A DNA stretch of 64,000 nucleotides from positions 3,224,001 through 3,288,000 of the forward strand of contig OX393579.1 of assembly GCA_947652605.1 (NCBI GenBank), written 5' to 3'. The stretch is from Elmis aenea. Taxonomy: Eukaryota; Arthropoda; Insecta; Coleoptera; Elmidae. A program made the translations under genes and the position numbers. Below, piece by piece: positions 24,597 to 34,800 of this stretch. Position 1 is the stretch's first letter. Each line of letters begins with the position of its first letter. The notes below the pieces were generated by a model. The model was not told where the DNA came from. It saw only the letters and a program-made list of their open reading frames with translations, and ran no database searches.

Positions 24597-24912
24597 CTGT
24601 AAAAACAATTAACATTTATTCCATAATACTATAACTTACAAATGGGCAGCTTAATAATGTAAAAAGGGACCTGCTTCATTCGCATAACTCAGTTTCATGC
24701 CAAATAATGCGACATGCAACCATACGATGTTAAAAAGTATTTGAGAAAACTTTGAACACGGCCACCTTTACAGTCACTACATATTTTTATACGGGACACT
24801 AACATTAACTGATCATTTTGGTTAATAAAACATATTAAAAATACTACATGAATATTACCGCGATAAGTCATAGATTTTAGGTTAGAATAATACTAAAGTA
24901 CTGGTCGCAATT

Positions 24913-24930
24913 ATGAACGAGGCGGCACAT
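24913..24930 (+). other. Single arm of the CpG-rich hairpin
   Basis: atgaacgaggcggcacat with no partner arm nearby. It marks a third, decayed unit on the right side. Confidence 0.6.
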
Positions 24931-24934
24931 ACAT

Positions 24935-26460
24935 TTTGCACATAATTTTCAAACAGAACAGCGATTTATTCGATACGTTTGATTTTATGTACCAACACAA
25001 CTTTTTATATATTTGAAATCAAAATAACAAAGCAAAAAAGTTCACGTGGTTATTAATTAAACACATAATTAATTTACGCGAACACTGTCTTTTCCAAACA
25101 AAGCTATGAAATTAATTTGTCATGACTAGATATGGACATTTTGTACAAGTATATTCTGGGGCCGTTTCAATTTGTTTAGTGGTGACAGGTTTTTCACATT
25201 GTCGTAAAAAAAAAAAAGGAATACAACAAACACGATTTATTAACTGAGTGAAGAGATAATAGAAACGTCCATGTTTGACCGACATTTTCTGATGCGCATG
25301 GAGTACTAAAATTAGAAAATAGTTCAAACAGTAATTAGATTAACATATTAAGGGTTTTTTTTGCTAGCAGGAATAGATGTACTGATTTTAAATAAAGCAT
25401 GTCAATTTAATGCCCGAGATTTTTTACAAAAAATTACTTTAAGTTCCTAAATAGATTAAATTACTGAATTAAAAACCAGATACGTATATTACCTTTTTAA
25501 AACGAGCAACTGCTAATATCCAAAATGTTTTTAAGACACTTTATTTAGTTTTGACGACAATTGATGTTACAAAAATCACAAAGAGAGCGATAGAGCGCGC
25601 AACTCAGATTATTGACTGAACTAACAGGTGCATTATCTATTTGACGACATTGAAAATCTTTTTTGCTGTTTGCGGAATGTTGGGGTCAAATACGAACGAC
25701 CTATAATGCGATAACATGTGAATGATGTACTAAAGCAGGCATAAAATATATGTACAGGATTATTTTTAAGTAAAGTAATCACTTTAAATTGAAACTTTGC
25801 ACACAGATTATATACATATAATACAACCCTAAACAAGTATTGACTCTTGATAAATTACTAAAAGCAATTTTTTAAGCAAAATCTTGAACTTTTTAAACTA
25901 AAGCAAATGAAGATATTTCGTTTTCTTACACACACTGTATAGTTGAAAATAATTGTATAAATGACCACGAACAACTGTTATATCTTGCTAATAAAAATAA
26001 CTAGCTATACAATACCTTAAATTTACGTACAAAATATACATACATTTTCTTAATAAAGCTGTTATGCATTGTTATTTAACATTTTTTAAATAATTGGAGG
26101 TGTACAACGAAATGTTTTATTTAAATAATGCAGCAAAACCTAACGTTTAAAAAAAAATAAAGGCAGGGGGGTTTGTAACAAAAAGAATTTTACCTTTTTA
26201 GAGCGATTTCCTTGAAGTTTTAAATGCATCGATCTGATTTTAATACAACCAACACTTTTTGAAAATAAATACACCACTCACTCACAATAATTAATGATTA
26301 TTAGTATAAAAGGTAATATTTATTTAAACACATCACGAATAACCACCAAACTGCGGTCTATTCTATTCGATAATCGGCATGTAACTGCTGATAAGCACGT
26401 ACGTTTGTTATGTATCCCGCTATACAATTAACTTTAAATACTTAATTGTACTGGCTTATC
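24935..26460. other. AT-rich intergenic DNA, nothing recognised
   Basis: Only short open frames without codon structure or family resemblance. No repeat boundary was recognised. Confidence 0.4.
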
Positions 26461-26462
26461 AG

Positions 26463-26755
26463 AGTTGTGGCAATAGCTGAGTGGGTCCGTCAGCAAATTA
26501 ACTTTGTTAATTTGTGGACGAGATTGGGTCCTGGGATCGAGCCCAGGAGGATGGTTGGTTGGCCACTCAGGATTTTGTCATAACTTGCGTCCGCGCATTA
26601 CGGCGCGGTTTCAACGCAAAAAATTTCAATTTTTTGAAATTCCTCCCCCACCGCCGAGTGTAATTTCACACTCGGAGGCGATTGGATTTGAACGTAGGAC
26701 CCTGCTCATGACAAACAGGAGTTTAACCGTCCAGCTAACCACAGTTTATGATAGA
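26463..26755. mobile_element. tRNA-derived SINE pair in tail-to-tail arrangement
   Basis: On the + strand, tagctgagtgg (26,474-26,484) fits an RNA polymerase III A box and ggatcgagccc (26,534-26,544) a B box. On the minus strand, the complement of 26,684-26,694 (cgttcaaatcc) fits a B box and that of 26,727-26,738 (ttagctggacgg) an A box. The two tRNA-like heads point toward each other and meet at a short hairpin (ccgagtgt...acactcgg, 26,653-26,674). The spacing between boxes is close to tRNA-like. The open frame across it (121 codons) is incidental. Confidence 0.6.
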
Positions 26756-26921
26756 GTAAAGTTATTTGGTATATTAGTGTTTATCCTTGACGAAAATTTA
26801 AACTTTGGAAAATACGTTAGAAGTCTAAAAATCCTTTTTATTAACAACTTTTATCATCCATTCCACTAAGTATGCATATATCTAAATATTTTTGTGCTTT
26901 CTTTTCGCTAAACAAATTGTC

Positions 26922-28355
26922 TAAAATGTTTATAAAACCTACACGAAAATTCACACATGAATGCACTTAGATCACTTCTCAATAGATAACGCGCGTCATG
27001 TGTTTAGTACATACGTGGTAATGAAAATAATAGACTTTGGATGCTCGCAGAAGTGAAAAAAGCAGCATGGGGCGCTTTGCGTCAAATTTAAGCATCTAAG
27101 ATTATTTTTACACAATTCTTAAACTATTAATGTTCCTTCTTGCTGAACAAATTGTGTCTAAATGCCTTAAATAAACGAAAATACATTTACTTTGTACTAG
27201 TTAGATAGATCAGCTTACTAAAAAGTTTTAACACGTTCGATAATATATTTGGCAACTTGATATGATAAAAATGTTCGATTATTTATGTATTAACATAAAT
27301 GAAAAACGACTTTATTGAAAATTGAATACTCTATCATTTTTTGAAGGATCTATGGTAGTGCGTCTATATCACTGTATCACCTTCAAGTTTATCTCAAGTT
27401 TAATTTAATTACATTACGAAACACAATGGAGTATACAACTAGGCAACGTTTAATACATGCAGTGAATGGAAAACAATTCGAGATAATTCTTTCAGAAAAT
27501 ACATTTACAACTGTTAAACAACTTTTTTACGACTTTTCCCATACATCCCACTAAGTATAGTTTAATTATAAATTTTTCGGATGCCGCATAAGTGAAAAAA
27601 AAACTGCATGGTCCGTTTAATTACATTAAAAAACACAATGGAGTATACAATTAGGCAACGTTTAATACATGCAGTGAATGGAAAACAATTCGAGATAATT
27701 CTTTCAGAAAATACATTTACAACTTTTTTACGACTTTTCCCATACATCCCACTAAGTATAGTTTAATTATAAATTTTTCGGATGCCGCATAAGTGAAAAA
27801 AAACTGCATGGTCCGTTTATCAAGTCAAATTTTAAGCACCTTCGATTGTTTTTGAAATAAACACAATTAAACAATTAAGTTACCTTCTCGCTGAAGAAAT
27901 TGCCTTGAATGGTTACCTATATGAAAATTCACACACAAATGCACTTGGATTAGATCAGTTTTAAAACAGTTTACTAACACGGTGTCATGGCATTAAACTT
28001 TGGAAAATACGTTAGAAATAAAAATACTTTTTTTTAACAACTTTTATCATCCATTCCACTAAGTATACATATATATAAATATTTTAGTGCTTTTTGATGC
28101 CCGCAGAAAAGAAAAAAATTGCAAAAATGGGGGCCGTATTTTAAATCAATTTTTTAAAGTAGACACAATTGTTAGACTTCTTAAACTAACTTTTAATGTT
28201 TCTTTTCGCTAAACAAATTGTCTAAAATGTTTATAAAACCTACACGAAAATTCACACATGAATGCACTTAGATCACTTCTCAATAAGATACCGCGCGTCA
28301 TGTGTTTAGTAGTACATACGTGGTAATAAAAATAATAGACTTTTGGATGCTCGCA
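26922..28355. repeat. Direct duplications in intergenic DNA
   Basis: The segment at 26,922-27,055 (aaaatgtttataaaacctac through ggatgctcgcag) recurs at 28,216-28,355. Between them, about 27,412-27,610 (cacaatggagtatacaac through gcatggtccgttt) is repeated in near tandem at about 27,630-27,820 with a small deletion. Several stretches of about 90 bases end in 'ggatgc(c/t)(c/g)gca(g/t)aagtgaaaaaa', a recurring core. Confidence 0.75.
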
Positions 28356-29053
28356 GGAGTGAAAAAAAATACAATGTTCGAACAACTTTTTTACGACTTC
28401 GCCTATCCATTGCACTAAGTATAGTTTAATTTTAGATTTTTTGGATGCTTGCAGAAGCGAAAAATATAGCAACGTTCGAGTAAAATTTAAGCAGCCATTT
28501 TTGATTATTTTTGAAGTGGACACAATTTTTATACTCGTTAAACGATTAATTTGTTTTATTGCTACACACATTGCCTGGAATGTTTATAAATAAATTTCTT
28601 TTACAACTAATTATCGTCGATTAGTTTTTTAAAATTATTAGCAAGTGTTTTGATAATTTACTTAGCAGTTTGATAGTTTGGTGGATCAATTATTGTCTTA
28701 TTTATTAATATATTTATGAAACATATAAGTGTTGTATAAATAATAGTATTGAGAATCAACTCATTCAAATGATACACCACAGATTAAGATACTATCCCTA
28801 ATATTTTTAATACTTACTTTGTGTTCTTAACTGCCCACCAGCCTCTTTATCTGTTATTGTTATTGTTAAGTGTTATTATGCCCAGAATTTGTAGTTTGAT
28901 TTTGCAAATATTTTAATCTTTTCAAAATAGATTAATATTTTCAGAAATATTCCTTAAAAACCATATATAGCATTAAGTTTAAACAAATACGAAACGTCTC
29001 AAAATACCAATTAAAACTTTATTGTATTTGATAAAGGTTTTTTCACAATGAGG
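28356..29053. other. AT-rich intergenic DNA
   Basis: Contains one more diverged copy of the 'ggatgc..gcagaagcgaaaaa' core near 28,440-28,465. Otherwise nothing is recognised. Confidence 0.4.
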
Positions 29054-29059
29054 TCCAGT

Positions 29060-30260
29060 TGGTGTTATTTTTTGAAACAAGTTTTCGATTTGTGAACAGG
29101 ATCCTAATATGGTCCTTTAAAATGGCAATACTTGTGATCGCGTTGGCTATGAAACTGTGTCAGAAAAAAATCAAAGTTTTTGAAATTATCTTGAACGGTT
29201 CCGGAGAAAAGCGCGAAAAACCAGACTCCCGCAAAAGACGTAGTTCGCTCGAAAAAGAAAAACATCTCGGTTCACAAAAAAAATCAAAAGTCCCTTATTT
29301 TTCGTCCGGTTAACTTAATCCGGTGCTTAAAATGTAGCTAAAGGACTGACGCATCCGATGACGGCCAGAACGCGCAATTTAATTTTTTTTTTATATCATC
29401 CACGCCTATCCGAAAATGGTCTCTTAAAATGGTCATACTTGTGATCGCGTTGGCTATGAAACTGTGTCAGAAAAAAATCAAAATCGAGTATTTTCCGATG
29501 CACGAATCCTTTGCAAGTAGGGCTGTGCAAAGTTTTTAAAATTATCTTTAACGGTTCCGGAGAAAAGCGCGAAAAACCAGACTCCCGCAAAAGACGTCCT
29601 TCGCTCGAAATAGAAAAACATCTCGGTCCACAAAAACAATCATAACTCTGTTATTTTTCGTCCGGAAAACTTAATCCGGTGCTTAAAATGTAGCTAAAGG
29701 ACTGACGCATCCGATGACGTGCAGAACGCCCAATTTTTAAATTTTTTGATATCATCCAAGGCTATCCGAAAATGAAATGAAACCGTGTCAGAAAAAAATC
29801 AAAATCGAGTATTTTCCGATGCACGAATCCTTTGCAAGTAGGGCTGTGCAAAGTTTTTGAAATTATCTTAAACGGTTTCGGAGAAAAGCGCGAAAAACCA
29901 GACTCCCGCAAAAGACGTAGTTCGCTCGAAAAAGAAAAACATCTCGGTCCACAAAAAAATTCATAACTCCGTTATTTTTCGTCCGGAAAATTTGATCCGG
30001 TGCTTAAAATGTAGCTAAAAGACTGAAGTGCACAACGCCCAATTTTTAAATTTTTTGATATCATCCACGGCTATCCGAAAATGGTCACACTTGCGATCGC
30101 GTTGGCTATGAAACCGTGTCAGAAAAAAATCAAAATCGAGTATTTTCCGATGCACGAATCATTTGCGAGTAGGGCTTTGCAAAGTTTTTCAAATGATCTT
30201 GAACGTAGTTTGCTCGGAAAAGAAAAACGTCTCGGCCCACAAAAAAATTCATAACTCCCT
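29060..30260. repeat. Tandem repeat of about 320-360 bp, about 3.5 copies
   Basis: The core gagaaaagcgcgaaaaacc recurs near 29,203, 29,560 and 29,881. It is accompanied by 'gcgttggctatgaaac(t/c)gtgtcag', 'cgtccgg' and 'catccgatgacg'. The fourth copy (from about 30,080) is truncated. It is GC-richer than its surroundings. Open frames on both strands inside the units are not conserved and match no family. Confidence 0.8.
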
Positions 30261-31392
30261 TATTCCTTTTTCTTATTATATATTTTTTTGGTAAAATTTC
30301 CTGCGGCCACAAATGTAGGCAACCCCTACACTTGCAGATAACAGCACCGAGATTCGAAAAACAGGTCCATGCCTCTTGAATCGTTTTAAAATCCGACCTC
30401 AGTTCATACTGAGGACTGCCGCTTTTTTGAAATTCGTACGATTTTTTAAAGATCGAGTTAAACATTGTGAGGCACCTAAATTTGTAAGAGGCCCCCTAAA
30501 ATTGTGAGGCCCGGGGCATCAGCCCCTTTTGCCCCCCTCCCCTCTGATAGAGCCTGCATGTATATAACTATAAAATGATAAAATATGTTTACAATTTATA
30601 AGTATAATTTTTGAAAACTTTGAAGAACTACACAACTATTTTTCACCAGTTTCTGAACTACATATGTCGTACGTTACTTATGCCCCGTATAGTTATATTA
30701 CGATTTTACCATTTTTAAGAGAAAAGTGCAGACTGTACTGTATTAGGAACATTGAAAAATTTACCTGTTTCTCTGCCTCTGCTTCTTTGGGTCCTATTGT
30801 GTTCAGCTGGATGTGCATTTTCTAAATTATCATTTAATTTTGTATTACAGCTTCTAGTGCAGTGGTCTCCAATGTAAGTGGTGCGTGGGGTGATTTCTGG
30901 AGAGAGCGAGATAATTCGTAATAAAAGAATTTAAAAAAACAAGTTAACATGGGGGCCAAAAATTGGACTATTAATTTATTTTTAACACCCAGCAATTTCA
31001 AACAGTTACTTGTTTACTAGACTTGACATAATGACAATGATTAAATGATTCCAACAACTAAAAACTTTTTAAAACACTTCATAAAGTGATAAGCAATTAA
31101 GATTTATTTTAAATGATTTAACTTTGTTCTTAAATTAAGAAGGTCAGGTCAAATTAAATATCGCATGGAAGTATTTAATAATATACGAAAATTATATGCA
31201 TACATCCTTTAATAAAAAAAACTTAAATTCATACGATAAACAGTACACAGAAATCACAAGTTTTGTATTAAAATTACAAACAATTAAAATGAAACAGCAC
31301 AGCGATTTTACATTGAAAATTCAGTGTGGTTACACCTTAAAAAAATGGCATTCAACATGGAAATAATAAAATAGTTAAGTTGGCAATTGCTT
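30261..31392. other. Intergenic DNA downstream of the MICAL-like gene
   Basis: Holds decayed repeat scraps: a G/C-rich patch at 30,500-30,545 and a hAT-like end (cagtggtctccaa) at about 30,861. The 3' untranslated region of the minus-strand gene would occupy its upper part. Confidence 0.4.
31103..31108 (-). terminator. Candidate polyadenylation signal AATAAA for the MICAL-like gene
   Basis: An AATAAA hexamer on the minus strand, about 285 bases past the stop codon. A variant ATTAAA lies nearer, at 31,208-31,213. Either could serve. Confidence 0.4.
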
Positions 31393-31819
31393 TTAAAATA
31401 TATTGAACTTCTTTTTTTTCTTTTCTTTAATGGGCAAAGTAGGCACAGAAGACTCACACTCATCGATATCTTTGTCAACGTCAACGTTTTGTATACCTTT
31501 CGCTTTGATTTTCTTTTCTTTCTTGTGTTTCTTCTTTTCTTTCTTCGTCTCTTTCGGGGTCATTTTCTCCTCGCGTTTGGAAGTGTATAAGTTGAGCTGG
31601 ACGTTGATGCTGTCGTCTTCCTCTGCCTCGCGAACGCGGTCCATTTCCAAGCACTCCACTATCTCGTTGCGTCTCTCCACGACCTCCACCAACCTGTTGA
31701 TCAGTTCTTCTTCTTTCGCTTTGTCTGTGTCCGTTTTATTTGCTTCGGGCTGAAGCATCAAACACCGGATTTGATATTCCAGGTCGGCATATTCTTCTTC
31801 TAGACGCTGCTGCCTGCGC
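31393..31819 (-). CDS. MICALL: MICAL-like exon 7 (end of bMERB, Lys-rich tail, stop)
   Basis: Acceptor ttatttaag; completes a Leu codon and continues RRQQRLEEEYADLEYQIR, then the last helix. After the bMERB domain come a KKEKKKHKKEKK-type basic tail and a final KEKKKKKFNIF before TAA. The lysine runs could bind acidic lipids or partners; this is inference. Confidence 0.93.
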
Positions 31820-34800
31820 CTTAAATAAAAAATCAATCAACAACAACTTCTTTATGGGAGGGGGGTAAATTTACTTACAGGTACATCAGCTCGGCCTGTC
31901 TTCTGAATAAATCATTTTTTTCGTTAACCAACTCGAACAACTGCAAAACTAAATCCTCCACTTCGGGTTGCAACGATGCATTCAAATCGACATTAGGTCC
32001 TTCGCTTTTTTCCCTGATGATTTGTTCCAAGCGTACACCCTGTTTTTCTAGTCCTTGCTGTTGAATCTCGATATGTTCCAGTTCGTATTTAATTTCGGTG
32101 ACCGGAAGGGGTTTTATCGTTCTTCTTTGAGGAATGGGGCGAGTTGGTGCAAGTCCTTTACGTCTTTTCCATTTGCCAAACGTGCTTTTGTCCGGTGCTG
32201 ATAAACTGGACGAGTTTTCACTAGATGTAGGACCTAAACAAAAACAATTCAAGTTAATTAATTAATAGAAAAACATTATTAATATGATTTAAGTAAATCA
32301 GGAGACTTTAGGTTGATGGAAAAACATAATTGGTATGATTTAAATAAATCACAAGTCTTTAAGTTAATGGAAAAACATAATTGGTACAACTTAAATAAAT
32401 CACGACACTTTAAGTTAATGGAAAAACATAATTGGTATGAATTAAATAAATGACGAGGCTTTAAGTTAATGGAAAACCATAATTAGTATGATTTAAATAA
32501 ATCACAAGTCTTTAACTTAATGGAAAAACATTATTAGTACGATTTAAATAAATCACAAGTCCTTAAGTTAATGGAAAAACATAATTGGTACGACTTAAAT
32601 AAATCACGACACTTTAAGTTAATGGAAAAACATAATTGGTATGAATTAAATAAATGACGAGGCTTTAAGTTAATGGAAAACCATAATTAGTATGATTTAA
32701 ATAAATCACAAGTCTTTAAGTTAATGGAAAAACATTATTAGTACGATTTAAATAAATCACAAGTCCTTAAGTTAATGGAAAAACATAATTGGTACGACTT
32801 AAATAAATCACGACACTTTAAGTTAATGGAAAAACATAATTGGTATGAATTAAATAAATGACGAGGCTTTAAGTTAATGGAAAACCATAATTAGTATGAT
32901 TTAAATAAATCACAAGTCTTTAAGTTAATGGAAAAACATTATTAGTACGATTTAAATAAATCACAAGTTTTTAAGTTAGTGGAAAAACATAATTAGTATG
33001 ATTTAAATAAATCACAAGTCCTTAAGTTAATGGAAAAACATAATTGGTACGACTTAAATAAATCACGACACTTTAAGTTAATGGAAAAACATAATTGGTA
33101 TGAATTAAATAAATGACGAGGCTTTAAGTTAATGGAAAACCATAATTAGTATGATTTAAATAAATCACAAGTCTTTAACTTAATGGAAAAACATTATTAG
33201 CATGATTTAAATAAATCACAAGTCTTTAAGTTAGTGGAAAAACATAATTGGTATTACTTAAATAAATCACGAGACTTTAAGTCAATGGAAAAACATAATT
33301 GGTAGGATTAAAATAAATCACAAGACTTTAAGTTAATGGGAAAACATAATTGGTATGAATTAAATAAATGACAAGACTTTAAGTTAATGGAAAAACATAA
33401 CAAGTATGATTTAATAAATAAATCAAGAAGTTTTTTTTTAAGTTGATGGAAAAACCTACTTAGTATTGCTTGGCTTTGCCTGTTCCTATTGGCTTCGTCC
33501 TTGACAATTTTTTCATTTTCCCATTCATTGCCCTCGGTGTCGGTTATTTCCAAATTGTCTATTGTCGTTTTCGTATCTCTACTGTGAATACTGCCAATGG
33601 ATAACACATCTGGATACACTGATTTTTCTTGTCTTTGAGTAACATAGGGAGTTGATGTAGAGCTTGGTGGCAAAGGTGCCTTCTTTGTTTTTCTAGGCCG
33701 ACCGGACAGTTTTGGGGAATGTTGCTGCAAAAATTAAACCATATTAGATTACAGTCAAAATTTATAATAAATTAATGGGCACAGAGATTTGCAAACAGGT
33801 GATGGGTACCTTAGTCTATTTAATTTTGATATAGAGATGACAATTTTGTCTCAAATGCGCAGCTACACCTATTGAATTCAAAAGCAAAATTGTTATTGGG
33901 TTCCTAAGTGGAAAATAAATTTGCCCGAGTCATCTCCAAGTTTTTATGTAAAATACTGTAGTGCATTTTTTAATGCACATAAGAATTTTGATTTTATTTT
34001 TATTGGTATATGACTACAAGTGAACAAGAGGCCATAGTTTTAAAACTGGTATTGCATTTTCACTAGAAATCCTTTGAACAGGAGATAAGTGATTTAAAAT
34101 TTAGCTTATTCATACCAGTAACTCATTTTGTTCAAGAGATAGGAATTATTGTTTCCATATAGCATGCCCCTCTTTAATTAATAATATTTTATTACAACAA
34201 AAATGTTCCTGAACTTCAATAATTTTTCGAATGAACATAAACAGAAAAGTTTTGATTGATAGTCACTTACCACACTCACACTCGGGCTAGAAGTAAGAGA
34301 ACTTTGAGGAGAATCTTGTCTATCTGATACAGAAGAGGGAGGAGGTGGGGCAGGTTTCTTCTTCTTTCCCGAATGTCCTGCATAGGATGTGGCACTTGAA
34401 AGAGATGTAGTGGACCCATAGGTTGTACTGCTTAATCCACTGCTGATCGAAAGTCCAGATTTTCTTGGTTTAGGCTCCGGAGTACCAACAGAACCCCTGG
34501 TAACACAATACTTTAACATAACTCAAAGAAATACAAAACAACACAAAAGAAATTGTCTGTTCTTTCACATTTCAACCAAAACATTAGCCATCGACACAAT
34601 GAGTTGCCAAAGGAAGATAATAATAAATTGACAGTTATTGCAGTCAGCATTGAATACTAAAAAGGCCACTGACTCAGTCACATATAACCACAACAATGAA
34701 AATTATCAACCGTGTCATGGTTTTTACCTATATATTAGTCTACTTATCACAAAAATAATTCACAACAACGAATGCTCATACAAAAACTAATCAATACTAA

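Noticed and set aside
26504..26869. 121-codon plus-strand frame
   Set aside because: It spans the SINE pair with Pol III boxes and has no protein similarity that I can see.
29059..29590. Opposing 84- and 64-codon frames in the repeats of about 320-360 bp
   Set aside because: They lie in repeat units and are not kept open between units; charge-rich content reflects composition.
31387..31753. Plus-strand frames opposite the last MICAL-like exon
   Set aside because: Phe/Ser-rich shadows of the Lys/Glu-rich coding strand.
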